From contig JAFRKO010000037.1 of the NCBI GenBank assembly GCA_017431685.1, positions 1 through 64,000 of the forward strand: 64,000 nt of DNA, written 5' to 3'. A program made the translations under genes and the position numbers. Below the pieces are notes generated by a model. That model searched no databases. It was given only the letters and a program-made list of their open reading frames with translations, and was not told the DNA's origin. Shown here one piece after another: positions 28,379 to 37,876 of this stretch. The DNA is from Mogibacterium sp. Its GTDB lineage: Bacteria; Bacillota; Clostridia; Peptostreptococcales; Anaerovoracaceae. How positions within the stretch are numbered: the first letter of the stretch is position 1; each line of letters begins with the position of its first letter.

Positions 28379-29700
28379 TCCACTTCTCTTCCTTCAAGAC
28401 TGAACGTCTTGCTTTCCGTTATCTCTACCAATACCTTGCGCCCCATGAGCAGCTCGGGGCTTCTTTTCGATGTGAAGTTCACGAGCTTGAAACCATCAGT
28501 CCTTCCTGCAAGCACGTTATCGTCGCTTCGGCTCACACCTTCAGCTATGACCTCGCAGATACGGCCTTTGTACGCCTGATTTTTCTTAAGGCTGATCTCA
28601 TTCATTACATCGACGAGCCTGTCAAATCTCTCATGGCATACTTCATCAGGAATCTGGTCTGTGAACTTTGCTGCCGGGGTCCCCTCTCTCGGCGAATAAA
28701 TGAAAGTGAATGCCGAATCATACCCGACTCTCCTGGCTATATCGAGAGTTTCTTCAAAATCCTTCTCAGTCTCGCCCGGGAAGCCGACAATTATGTCGGT
28801 GGATATTGTTATGTCAGGAGCTGTCTTTCTGAGCTTATCCACGGTTTCGAGATATGACGCCTTATCATAGTGGCGGTTCATGCGCTTCAGTATCCTGTCG
28901 CTTCCGGACTGCACCGGAAGATGGATATTATGGCAAAGCTTATCGCATGTTCTGAAGCAGTCGATCATCTCATCAGATATGTCCTTAGGATGTGAAGTCA
29001 TGAACCTGATGCGTTCGATTCCCTCTATTTCATTTACAGCTTTTATAAGATCGGCAAAGCTGTGGCCTTCAGCATCCCTGTATGAATCTACATTCTGGCC
29101 AAGAAGCATCACTTCTATTACACCGTCAGCAGAAAGCCTTCTTATCTCATCGCATACATCGCTGAGCATGCGGCTTTTTTCTCGCCCTCTCGTGTAAGGA
29201 ACAATGCAGTATGTGCAGAAGTTGTTGCATCCGTATGTGATGTTGACGAGAGCTTTGTGACGGTGCATCCTGACCGGTTTCATGCCCTCTTCGCTTATAT
29301 CAGGATTGTTTGCAATAATGGCACGCATGCGTCTGCCCGTTTTAAGCCTCTCATCAAGGAGTTCCGGGAACTGCGCTATATTCTGAGTGCCAAAGACTAT
29401 ATCGACCCAGGAAAACCGCTTGTTGATCTCAGCCACCACTCTCGGCTGCTGTGGCATGCATCCGCAGACTGCAAGGACGAAATCCGGGTTGTTCTTTCTG
29501 ACCTTTTTAAACTGACCGAGTGTTCCGAAAAACCTCTTGTCAGCGTTTTCACGCACGCTGCATGTATTTATTACCGTTACGTCTGCCTTATACGGATCAT
29601 CGATGTGCTCGTAGCCCATGGCCTCGAGAAGGCCGGCGATGTTCTCCGAGTCATGCTCGTTCATCTGGCATCCGTATGTGATTATGTGATATTTCTTCAT
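28375..29700 (-). CDS. miaB: tRNA-2-methylthio-N6-dimethylallyladenosine synthase MiaB
   Basis: A 441-residue radical-SAM methylthiotransferase that adds the ms2 group to i6A37 of tRNA. The N-terminal domain binds an auxiliary [4Fe-4S] cluster through C11, C47 and C81. The radical-SAM cluster motif is C158-x3-C162-x2-C165 (GCNNFCTYC). A C-terminal TRAM domain ends the protein. MiaB identity, rather than MtaB or RimO, is suggested by the ITYGCQMNEHDSE start and the CIVPYTRGRE motif. ATGA overlaps link it to gpsA upstream and cls downstream. Confidence 0.93.
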   Translation of the reverse strand: MKKYHIITYGCQMNEHDSENIAGLLEAMGYEHIDDPYKADVTVINTCSVRENADKRFFGTLGQFKKVRKNNPDFVLAVCGCMPQQPRVVAEINKRFSWVDIVFGTQNIAQFPELLDERLKTGRRMRAIIANNPDISEEGMKPVRMHRHKALVNITYGCNNFCTYCIVPYTRGREKSRMLSDVCDEIRRLSADGVIEVMLLGQNVDSYRDAEGHSFADLIKAVNEIEGIERIRFMTSHPKDISDEMIDCFRTCDKLCHNIHLPVQSGSDRILKRMNRHYDKASYLETVDKLRKTAPDITISTDIIVGFPGETEKDFEETLDIARRVGYDSAFTFIYSPREGTPAAKFTDQIPDEVCHERFDRLVDVMNEISLKKNQAYKGRICEVIAEGVSRSDDNVLAGRTDGFKLVNFTSKRSPELLMGRKVLVEITESKTFSLEGREVE

Positions 29701-30746
29701 TGAACCTCGTCTTTCTTGCTTCTTGACATCAGCATTCTGACGGCCTTCTCAGGAGCGAGTTCTCCCTTAAGAACAGCTCGTGTAGCTATGCATACCGGCA
29801 TCTCGACACCGAGTTTTCCGGCGAGGTCATAAACTGCATCAGCTGTATAGTAACCCTCTACTACCGATCCGACTTTTTCTACTGCCTCTTCAGCTTTGAG
29901 ACCGTCTCCTATCAGGAGTCCGCAGCGTCTGTTTCGCGAAAGATCAGTAGCGCATGTAACGATCAGGTCACCTATACCGGCAAGTCCCGAAAAGGTCTCA
30001 GCATTAGCACCGAGCTCCAGACCGAGTCTTTTTATCTCATGAACAGAGCGTGTCATAAGCGCCGCTCTTGCGTTGCTTCCCAGTTTCATGCCATCAGAAA
30101 TACCGGTGGCTATAGCGATAACATTCTTAACAGCTCCTGCGATCTCCACACCTACCATGTCATCTTGCGTATATATGCGCAGCTGTTCAGACATGAAAGC
30201 ATCCTGAATCATTTTCGCTGCCCCGGCATCAACCGATGCGGCCACGATGCCTGCAGGAGCGTTCATTACGATTTCTTCTGCATGTGTAGGACCCGACAGT
30301 GCTACGTATCTGGCCTGAGGTATGGTTTCCGCAGCTACCTCGCTCATTCTCCTGAGGGTATTCTTTTCGATACCTTTTGCGAGGTTTACGACAATTACGC
30401 CTTCTTCAATATACTTTGAAGCATCAGCTGATACCTGACGGAAAGTCTGAGCCGGAACTGCAAACACAACTATGTCTCTGCCGCTTACAGCTTTACCCAG
30501 ATCATTTGTATATTCCAGTCTGTCACTGAGAAGCGCTCCAGGCAGATACCTGCTGTTGACGCGTGTTTCCTTCATCGAATCAAGAGCAGCTTTATTGCGT
30601 ACGTATATCGTTACCTTATGGCCGTTATGAACTATCAGGTTAGCCATGGCCGTACCGAAAGAACCGCTTCCAATGACTGCTACATTAAGCGTTTTGTCAC
30701 CCAGATCAGGTATACTGACTCCTGCATAGTAGTCTATTGCTTTCAT
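29697..30746 (-). CDS. gpsA: Glycerol-3-phosphate dehydrogenase [NAD(P)+]
   Basis: A 349-residue enzyme that reduces dihydroxyacetone phosphate to sn-glycerol 3-phosphate for phospholipid synthesis. The Rossmann loop GSGSFG is at residues 26-31, after an N-terminal extension of about 20 residues. The catalytic lysine lies in AGAVKNVIAIATGISDG, and LSGPTHAEEI and the C-terminal domain are intact. It forms a logical pair with plsY just upstream (4-nt overlap), which uses its product. The upstream start is supported by the ATGA overlap. Confidence 0.95.
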   Translation of the reverse strand: MKAIDYYAGVSIPDLGDKTLNVAVIGSGSFGTAMANLIVHNGHKVTIYVRNKAALDSMKETRVNSRYLPGALLSDRLEYTNDLGKAVSGRDIVVFAVPAQTFRQVSADASKYIEEGVIVVNLAKGIEKNTLRRMSEVAAETIPQARYVALSGPTHAEEIVMNAPAGIVAASVDAGAAKMIQDAFMSEQLRIYTQDDMVGVEIAGAVKNVIAIATGISDGMKLGSNARAALMTRSVHEIKRLGLELGANAETFSGLAGIGDLIVTCATDLSRNRRCGLLIGDGLKAEEAVEKVGSVVEGYYTADAVYDLAGKLGVEMPVCIATRAVLKGELAPEKAVRMLMSRSKKDEVQ

Positions 30747-31369
30747 TTTGACTGCTCCTTTTCTTCTGATTTGCTGCTGCCTCCGATCGTAAGAGGTTTT
30801 TCTTCGCCTTTAGCTATCCTCTTTATGTTGGCCATGTGCATTACCATAAGGAACGCTGCAGCTCCTATTGCGAAAAACACGAAATCCGGCGCGAAGTGCC
30901 ATATAAGCAGCGGGTACGCCATCGCGGCAACAAGAGATGCGATCGACATTCTGCGTGTAATACCAAAAAGCACTCCGGCGATAAGAATGGCTATAAGAGC
31001 GCTTGGCCAGTTGAGCGCAAGTGCTGCGCCAAAGGCCGAAGCCACACCCTTGCCCCCCTTGAATCCAAAAGCTGCAGGGAAACAGTGACCGAGAATTACG
31101 CATGCAAAAGCCACCATTGCTCCGTACTTTCCGCCAAAACTGATTCCTATCTTTACCGCAATGAACGCTTTAAGAACATCAACAACAAAAACCGTGATGC
31201 CTGCACCAATGCCCATCACTCTGATAGTGTTGGTCATACCGGCGTTTCCGCTGCCCTCTTTGCGGATATCTATCCCCCTGAGTTTTCCTATGATGATCGA
31301 AGGGTTGATGTTTCCCAGGGCGTAGGCGGCAAGGCCTATTAAGACAAGCCTTAATACTGAGCTGCTCAC
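30743..31369 (-). CDS. plsY: Acyl-phosphate:glycerol-3-phosphate acyltransferase PlsY
   Basis: A 208-residue membrane acyltransferase with about five transmembrane helices. It transfers acyl groups from acyl-phosphate (made by PlsX) to glycerol 3-phosphate. The three conserved loop motifs are visible: GSGNAGMTNTIRV (about 37-49), GHCFPAAFGFKGGKGVASAFG (about 101-121) and a weaker third motif around SLVAAMAYPLL. The lysine-rich tail is cytoplasmic. It overlaps der upstream and gpsA downstream by 4 nt each. Confidence 0.94.
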   Translation of the reverse strand: MSSSVLRLVLIGLAAYALGNINPSIIIGKLRGIDIRKEGSGNAGMTNTIRVMGIGAGITVFVVDVLKAFIAVKIGISFGGKYGAMVAFACVILGHCFPAAFGFKGGKGVASAFGAALALNWPSALIAILIAGVLFGITRRMSIASLVAAMAYPLLIWHFAPDFVFFAIGAAAFLMVMHMANIKRIAKGEEKPLTIGGSSKSEEKEQSK

Positions 31370-32691
31370 TTTCTTTCACCTCTCCTTTCACTCCAGACGA
31401 ATTTTATCGAAGTTCCTTCGAAGTCAAAGGCTTCTCTTATCTTGTTCTCAAGATATCTCGCGTATGAAAAGTGCATAAGCTCTCTGTCATTGATACTGAA
31501 AGAGAACAAAGGCGGCTTAGTGCCTATCTGTGTTGCATAATATATCTTGAGTCTGCGGCCTTTGTCCGAAGGCGGCTGTCTCATCATTACCGCATCCTCT
31601 ATAATGCTGTTGAGCTTGCCTGTTGTAATGCGGACGCTTCTGGCATCGGCAATACGTGAGCATCTGTCGATAATTTCGAATATCCTCTGCTTATTGAGAA
31701 CAGAAGTGAACACGACAGGTGCATACGAGGCAAATAACAGCTCGGCTTTTATCTTTCTCTCAAAGTCGCGCATGGTGTTGGTCTCTTTTTCAATAAGATC
31801 CCACTTGTTCACTACTATAAGCAGGCCCTTGCCTGCCTCATGCGCGTATCCGGCTATCTTTTTATCCTGTTCCGTAAGGCCTTCCACAGCATCCAGCATC
31901 AGAACACATATATCGCAGCGCTCAATAGCAGCTATAGCTCTTACTACACTGAACCTCTCAATAGAGTCATTAACCTTGCTCTTTTTGCGGAGGCCTGCTG
32001 TATCGATCAGAGTATACTCCCTGTCCTTATATGTGAATGGAGTGTCTATGGTGTCACGGGTAGTTCCTGCGATAGGTGAAACTATGACTCTTTTCTGCTG
32101 TGTCAGCGCATTGACCAGCGACGACTTCCCGACGTTTGGTTTTCCGATTATTGCAATATGAACACTCTCATCGACTCTGCCAAATGAGTCTTCAGGAAAG
32201 CCCTCGACAATTCTGTCCAGAAGGTCTCCAATATTTGTCATGTTAGCTGCACTGATCGGTACAGGCTCTCCAAATCCGAGTTCATAAAAGTCAAGTATGA
32301 TCTCATATGCCTTCGATGGCGAGTCCACCTTGTTTACAACAAGGATGACTTCTTTGCCGGTACGGCGAAGCAGATCTGCTACCTCCCTGTCAGCTGTCGT
32401 AAGACCTTCTTTTCCGTCCACCATAAAGCAGATGACGTCTGCCATATCCATAGCCATGATGGCCTGGTCCCTCATCTGTGAACGGATGGTGTCATCAGTA
32501 CGCACTTCGATCCCGCCTGTATCGATGACAGCGAATTCCTTGCCGTTCCATTCAGTCTCGGCGTAGATTCTGTCACGAGTGACTCCCGGTACATCTTCTA
32601 CTATTGCGCGTCTTTCACCTATAAGTCTGTTGAAAAATGTCGATTTACCGACATTAGGTCTTCCTACTATAGCGAGAATGGGTTTACTCAT
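31366..32691 (-). CDS. der: Ribosome-assembly GTPase Der (EngA)
   Basis: A 441-residue double GTPase needed for 50S subunit maturation. The first G domain starts at residue 1 with P-loop GRPNVGKST (10-18), DTGGIE and NKVD. The second carries GKPNVGKSS near residue 185, DTAGLRKKSKV and NKWD. A KH-like C-terminal domain ends the protein. I chose the ATG at 32691, with GGAGG upstream inside the ftsY end; this ATG overlaps the ftsY stop. The in-frame upstream ATG at 32721 lacks a site. Confidence 0.95.
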   Translation of the reverse strand: MSKPILAIVGRPNVGKSTFFNRLIGERRAIVEDVPGVTRDRIYAETEWNGKEFAVIDTGGIEVRTDDTIRSQMRDQAIMAMDMADVICFMVDGKEGLTTADREVADLLRRTGKEVILVVNKVDSPSKAYEIILDFYELGFGEPVPISAANMTNIGDLLDRIVEGFPEDSFGRVDESVHIAIIGKPNVGKSSLVNALTQQKRVIVSPIAGTTRDTIDTPFTYKDREYTLIDTAGLRKKSKVNDSIERFSVVRAIAAIERCDICVLMLDAVEGLTEQDKKIAGYAHEAGKGLLIVVNKWDLIEKETNTMRDFERKIKAELLFASYAPVVFTSVLNKQRIFEIIDRCSRIADARSVRITTGKLNSIIEDAVMMRQPPSDKGRRLKIYYATQIGTKPPLFSFSINDRELMHFSYARYLENKIREAFDFEGTSIKFVWSERRGERK

Positions 32692-33583
32692 CGAATATGC
32701 CCTCCACGAAATCATGAGCATTGAACGGCTGGAGATCAGTCATTTTTTCACCAACGCCGATAAACTTTATAGGCATGTCGAACTCATCAGTGATGGTGAC
32801 TGTTATACCGCCTCTTGCTGTTCCATCCATCTTTGTAAGAACTATTCCGGTAATATCAGCTATATTATTGAATTCTTCAGCCTGGTTCACGGCATTCTTT
32901 CCTGAAGTAGCATCCACTACGAGAAGATTCTCTCTTGTTGCTTCAGGCCATTCTCTTGAAATTACCCTGCTCATCTTTTCGAGCTCTTTCATGAGGTTTG
33001 TCTTGTTCTGAAGTCTGCCGGCTGTATCGCAGATAAGCACGTCAACATTATTGGCTTTTGCGGACTGTATCGCATCATATATGACTGCTGTCGGATCTGC
33101 GCCTTCTTCTCTTCTGATAACTTTTTCTACTCCTACTCTCTGTCCCCAGAGCTCGAGCTGCTCTGCCGCTGCTGCACGGAAAGTGTCGGCAGCTGCCAGC
33201 ATTACTGTTTTACCCTGCTGTATGTACATGTTGGCGAGCTTCGCGATAGTAGTAGTCTTTCCGCCGCCGTTGATGCCTATCATGAGGATGACGAGCGGAA
33301 ACTCGTTCTTCATGAGGTTGCGCTCTCCTTTGTCCATGAGCTCTTCCAGTATACGTGAAAGCTCTTTCTTTATCTCACGTTCTCTGGTGATGTACTTATA
33401 GTTTATAGCCTTATTCAGCTCCTCTATAATCTTGGCTGAAGTGTCTATGCCGACATCAGCCATAACAAGTGACTCCTCGAGCTGATCGAGGAATTCCGGT
33501 CCGAGTTCAGGGTTATCATAGACCGCCATCGTTATGGAGTCGATGAATTTTCGGAATACGGATTTCTTTTCAAATAATGCCAT
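32684..33583 (-). CDS. ftsY: Signal recognition particle receptor FtsY
   Basis: A 299-residue SRP GTPase that docks ribosome-nascent chains at the membrane. It is the short form: the N domain starts at once and the acidic A domain of proteobacteria is missing. The P-loop is GINGGGKTTT (103-112), followed by DTFRAAAAEQL, DTAGR and TKMDGTARGG. A terminal GxGEKxxDLxxF motif reads GVGEKMTDLQPFNAHDFVEG. It lies 19 nt after smc and overlaps der. Confidence 0.95.
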   Translation of the reverse strand: MALFEKKSVFRKFIDSITMAVYDNPELGPEFLDQLEESLVMADVGIDTSAKIIEELNKAINYKYITREREIKKELSRILEELMDKGERNLMKNEFPLVILMIGINGGGKTTTIAKLANMYIQQGKTVMLAAADTFRAAAAEQLELWGQRVGVEKVIRREEGADPTAVIYDAIQSAKANNVDVLICDTAGRLQNKTNLMKELEKMSRVISREWPEATRENLLVVDATSGKNAVNQAEEFNNIADITGIVLTKMDGTARGGITVTITDEFDMPIKFIGVGEKMTDLQPFNAHDFVEGIFDE

Positions 33584-33602
33584 TTATTGGTCTCCTTCTA
33601 AA

Positions 33603-36600
33603 TTATTCAAGTCCTTCCGGGTCAAATTCGTCTCCCAGTTTGAGCGACAGCATGCGTGAGATTCCCTGCTCAGGCATTGTTACTCCGTAAAGCACATCCG
33701 CGTGCTCCATTGTCGCCTTCTGGTGTGTTATGAGTGCAAACTGTATGTTTTCAAAATTTTTGAGATAATCAGAGAACCTCTCGATATTCACTTCATCGAG
33801 TGCCGCCTCAACTTCATCCAGTATGACGAACGGAGTCGGTTTGGCCTTAAGTACAGCAAACATAAGAGCTATAGCGGTAAGTGTCTTTTCTCCGCCGGAA
33901 AGAAGATTTATGTTTTTCAGCTTCTTTCCAGGAGGCTGGGCAGTTATCTCGATTCCTGATTCAAGAGGTTTAGTCTCATCTTCAAGTCTGAGCTCCGAAT
34001 ATCCGCCTCCGAAGAGTTCCCTGAATGACTGTTCAAAGTTGACAACGACACGGTCGAAGTTCTCCTTGAACTTTGTTCTTATGGTTTTGTCCATGTTGGA
34101 AATGATCTCATTCAGCTCATTCATAGCCTTTGTAAGATCTGCTTCCTGAGCTGTCATAAACTCATATCTCTTGCTGACAGCCTTATATTCTTCTATAGCG
34201 CCGACATTTACATCCCCGAGCTCCGCCAGGCGCAGTCTTATTTCTCTTGACTCGCGGTTTCCGGCAGTGATGGCGAAGTTTTCATCTTTCATATCGAGAG
34301 CTTCAGCATATGAGACTTCGAAATCATCCCAGAGTTTATCTTTCTGCGTATCAAGCAGGGTCTCATTTCTGGCTGTCCTTACCTCAAGCCTGTAACGCTC
34401 GTCACGTACATTCTCTATTTCTTCTCTGTCTTTCTTCTGAGATGCCATGAGTGCATCGCTTCTGCTTCGACCATCCTCGAGTCTGGAGGTGATGTCAGCG
34501 ATCTTTTTCTCAAGTTCAGCTTTTTCCAGGCTTAGCGCGCGTTCAAGATCTCCGGATTCCTCGTTTGAAGTAGTGAGTCTCTCCTTGTCTTCATTGAGTT
34601 CTTTCTGCAGCGTGAGGTTATCCTCAACTGTTGCTTCAAGTTCGGTGACATCGTCCCTGACTCGCTCTATCATCTCGTTATCGGCAAGCATTCTCGATTC
34701 ACGCTCTCCTATCTTTACCTTGAGAGCAACGATGGCTTCATTGTCATGCTCGATCACAGGCTTGATATCTTCCGCCTCTTTCATCAGTGCCTCAGCTTTC
34801 GCCTCAGCCTCGCCGTATTCCTTTTCTGCCTCTTCGATGCTCTTTTTGTGACCGGATATCATGGCCTCTGCTCTTTCGATATCTGAGTCGAGAGTTTCCA
34901 TATTGGATCTGAATCTCTCTGCTGCACCTTCGTCCTCTTTTACAAGAGATTCCGCATGCTCTCTGTCGGCTTTGAGAACGTTGCCGGCGATATCCAGCTC
35001 TGTGATTACAGAACGAAGAATGTCTCTCTCAGCCCTGAGCTTAATTCTTTCCTCATCGAGTTTCGCTCTTGAGGCGCTGAGTTCAGCAGTCATAGCATTG
35101 TAATCTGCAATTTTGTCCTTAAGTGTGCTTATTTCTTTTTTACGGTCAAGAAGGTTCGCAGTTCTGTTTTTGTACCTTCCTCCGGTGATTGCTCCGAATG
35201 CATTTATGACCTCGCCATCCTTAGTGACTATCCTGAATCCTCCTATCTCCATTTTGGAGATACGGATGGCTCTCTCCATATCTTCTGCGATGATCACCCT
35301 GCACAGCAGATAATCAACGATTTCTCTGTAACGCTCATCGCAGCCTACCATTTCTGAAGCTATTCCTATATAACCGGCAGCAGAACTTACACTCCGGCTG
35401 ACCCTCAGTCTGTCAGCTCTTACCGACTTAACCGGAAGAAATGTCGCTCTGCCCAGACCAGTCTGTTTGAGCCATTCGATAGTACCTTTGGCAGAAGCAT
35501 CATCTTCACATACGATATTCTGCAGTGAATTCCCAAGAGCTGTTTCTACAGCTGTTTCATATCCGCGCGGAACCTCGATTATATCGGAAACAGTGCCGAT
35601 AATGCCCTGACGGCCGGCGTTCATGACAGATCTGACCGCATTGTTGTAACCTTCGTAGTTGGATTCCATCTCTTCGATGGTGCTTCGGCGGGCAATAGCC
35701 TGGTTGCATCTGACAGAGATCTCATCAATGGCCTTGATATTTTTCTCAATCTTTGTTGCTACAGTAATTATCTTATCGTTAACCGAATCCAGTTCCTCTT
35801 TTTTTGCTTTCAGAGCAGTCTCATTTTCATCGATTTTCTGCTCTATTTGCTTAAGATTCTCTTTGTTCTCAGCATCTGTTCTGTCTCTTGTCTCAAATTC
35901 CTCTTTCAGAGTCTCTTTGCGCTCTTCAAGTGTCGTTTTATAATTGCTCAGAGTCTTTATCTCGGCATTTCTGGTGACGTTTCGATGGTTGATGTCTATC
36001 AGCCTGTTTTTTATCTCCTCCGTCTGCATGGCAATCGATGAAGATCTGCGGGAGTCCTCATTGAACTTCACCACCGCATCTTCAAGCTCTGTTCTGAGCT
36101 TGTCCATGTCACGGTTCATCGCTTTTTCGCCTTCTTCAAGTCTGGACAGTTCGGCTCTTTCTGTGACAAGCCTCTCGTTTGCCGAGTTCAGCTCCTCTTC
36201 GAGCCTGCTGAGCTCTTTTTCAATATTTGCAAGGCGTTCCTTATTGAGCTTTCCGCCGCTGGTAATATCCGCAAGTTCATCGATCGCTTCAAGGAGTCTT
36301 GCATTAGTACTTCCGAATTCCTCATTGAGATCCGACTCGCTGTCTCTGATTACTTCGAGTTTTTCCTCTGTATCTGCCAGTCTTGCTGATGTGAGATCGA
36401 GCTTTGACTGAAGGGCTTCGAGTTCCTCCTTGCCTTCACGCACGCTGATCTCAAGATTTTCGAGGTTGTGAAGGATTATATTGATCCCGAGAGTTTTATA
36501 TCTGTCTCTCAGTCCTATATACTCTGCAGCCTTCTCAGAATCTTCTTTAAGTCCGTCAATACGTCCTTCAATCTCCGCAATTATGTCCCTTACCCTGTCC

Positions 36601-37163
36601 AGATCAACAGTCGCCGCTTTGAGTTTGTTCTCAGCTTCGTTCTTCCTGCTTTTATAAAGCACTACTCCTGCGGCTTCTTCGAATATCTGTCTTCTGTTTT
36701 CAGGTCTTGTGCTGACTATGTCAGCTATCTTTCCCTGGCCTATGATCGAATATCCTTCGACACCAATGCCTGTATCCATGAAAAGTTCACGTATATCCCT
36801 AAGTCTGCATTGATTGCCGTTTATGAGATATTCGCTCTCCCCTGAACGGAACATACGCCTGGTGACTGCAACTTCATTGTATTCAAGCGGCAATATACCG
36901 TTTGAATTGTCAATAACAAGCGTAACCTCGGCCATACCCTTTGGTTTTCTTGTTGCCGTTCCTGCGAAAATGACATCCTGCATTTTCGAGCCGCGCAGCT
37001 GCTTGGAACTCTGCTCGCCGAGCACCCATCTGAGGGCATCGGAGATGTTGCTCTTGCCGCTTCCATTCGGGCCAATTATGCAGGTAACGCCTTCATTAAG
37101 TTCTATGTTTACAGGGTCTGCAAATGATTTGAAGCCCTGCATCTCTATCCTTTTAAAATACAA
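33603..37163 (-). CDS. smc: Chromosome partition protein SMC
   Basis: A 1186-residue condensin ATPase. Walker A is GPNGSGKSNI (31-40), with the Q-loop region following. Two long coiled coils (about 165-500 and 670-1020) surround the hinge domain (about 515-650), which contains GRQGIIGTVSDII and GGRYKNRTANLL. The C-terminal head has LSGGEKTLTAIALMFA and Walker B FVILDEVEAALDEVN. The ATG comes 3 nt after the rnc stop. Its coiled-coil segments give a biased base composition that produces many spurious opposite-strand frames. Confidence 0.97.
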   Translation of the reverse strand: MYFKRIEMQGFKSFADPVNIELNEGVTCIIGPNGSGKSNISDALRWVLGEQSSKQLRGSKMQDVIFAGTATRKPKGMAEVTLVIDNSNGILPLEYNEVAVTRRMFRSGESEYLINGNQCRLRDIRELFMDTGIGVEGYSIIGQGKIADIVSTRPENRRQIFEEAAGVVLYKSRKNEAENKLKAATVDLDRVRDIIAEIEGRIDGLKEDSEKAAEYIGLRDRYKTLGINIILHNLENLEISVREGKEELEALQSKLDLTSARLADTEEKLEVIRDSESDLNEEFGSTNARLLEAIDELADITSGGKLNKERLANIEKELSRLEEELNSANERLVTERAELSRLEEGEKAMNRDMDKLRTELEDAVVKFNEDSRRSSSIAMQTEEIKNRLIDINHRNVTRNAEIKTLSNYKTTLEERKETLKEEFETRDRTDAENKENLKQIEQKIDENETALKAKKEELDSVNDKIITVATKIEKNIKAIDEISVRCNQAIARRSTIEEMESNYEGYNNAVRSVMNAGRQGIIGTVSDIIEVPRGYETAVETALGNSLQNIVCEDDASAKGTIEWLKQTGLGRATFLPVKSVRADRLRVSRSVSSAAGYIGIASEMVGCDERYREIVDYLLCRVIIAEDMERAIRISKMEIGGFRIVTKDGEVINAFGAITGGRYKNRTANLLDRKKEISTLKDKIADYNAMTAELSASRAKLDEERIKLRAERDILRSVITELDIAGNVLKADREHAESLVKEDEGAAERFRSNMETLDSDIERAEAMISGHKKSIEEAEKEYGEAEAKAEALMKEAEDIKPVIEHDNEAIVALKVKIGERESRMLADNEMIERVRDDVTELEATVEDNLTLQKELNEDKERLTTSNEESGDLERALSLEKAELEKKIADITSRLEDGRSRSDALMASQKKDREEIENVRDERYRLEVRTARNETLLDTQKDKLWDDFEVSYAEALDMKDENFAITAGNRESREIRLRLAELGDVNVGAIEEYKAVSKRYEFMTAQEADLTKAMNELNEIISNMDKTIRTKFKENFDRVVVNFEQSFRELFGGGYSELRLEDETKPLESGIEITAQPPGKKLKNINLLSGGEKTLTAIALMFAVLKAKPTPFVILDEVEAALDEVNIERFSDYLKNFENIQFALITHQKATMEHADVLYGVTMPEQGISRMLSLKLGDEFDPEGLE

Positions 37164-37166
37164 CTG

Positions 37167-37865
37167 CTATACTCCCTTCGAAAGTGCATCTTCAGCTGCT
37201 GCCTGCTCGGCTTTTGCTTTGCTCTGACCAGTGCCCCTGCCTGCTGTCTTTCCGTTTATCTCTACTTCTATTGTGAATGTCTTGTTGTGATCAGGACCTG
37301 ACTCCGCAACTTTGCGGTATTCTATCCTTACGTTGTGATCTGCTTCCTGCAGCTTCTCCTGGAGTTTTGTCTTGAAGTCCTTGTTCAGCTTTCCCTGTGC
37401 TCCGAGAACGATGCGTTTCTCCAGCAGTCTGAGTATGGTTTCACGGCCCGCTTCGTAACCTCCATCTAGTATTATTGCCCCGACAAGAGCCTCAAATGCG
37501 TCAGCAAGTATAGATGATTTGTTTCTTCCGCCGCTTGCTTCCTCACCTTTTCCGAGATAGAGAAACTCTCCGAGTCCCATTTCGGATGCTGTACCGGCCA
37601 GCGAATCTTCGCATACAACATCTGCTCTGCATCTCGACAGAATGCCTTCATGGGCTGATCCCATAATCTCAAAAAGTCTCGCTCCTACAACCGCATCAAC
37701 ATAAGCGTCTCCGATGAACTCAAGCCGCTCATTATTACGCTCATATCCGAGTTTATGTTCTGATGCATAAGAGCTGTGAGTAAGCGCGGTTTTCACCAGC
37801 TTTTCATTTTTGAACCGGTATCCGATCAATTTGTATAGTTTTTCAAAATCAACGGCCTGCGCCAT
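37167..37865 (-). CDS. rnc: Ribonuclease III
   Basis: A 232-residue double-strand-specific endoribonuclease used in rRNA and mRNA processing. The RNase III signature NERLEFIGDAYVDAVVG (about residues 45-61) supplies acidic active-site residues, and a downstream EALVGAIILDGGYE supplies the catalytic Glu. A C-terminal double-stranded RNA-binding domain (DFKTKLQEKLQEADHN... to KAKAEQAAAEDAL) completes it. I chose the ATG at 37865 because AAGGAG is 7 nt upstream; the ATG at 37871 is too close to it. The usual acpP gene between plsX and rnc is absent. Confidence 0.96.
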   Translation of the reverse strand: MAQAVDFEKLYKLIGYRFKNEKLVKTALTHSSYASEHKLGYERNNERLEFIGDAYVDAVVGARLFEIMGSAHEGILSRCRADVVCEDSLAGTASEMGLGEFLYLGKGEEASGGRNKSSILADAFEALVGAIILDGGYEAGRETILRLLEKRIVLGAQGKLNKDFKTKLQEKLQEADHNVRIEYRKVAESGPDHNKTFTIEVEINGKTAGRGTGQSKAKAEQAAAEDALSKGV

Positions 37866-37876
37866 TATCATTCTCC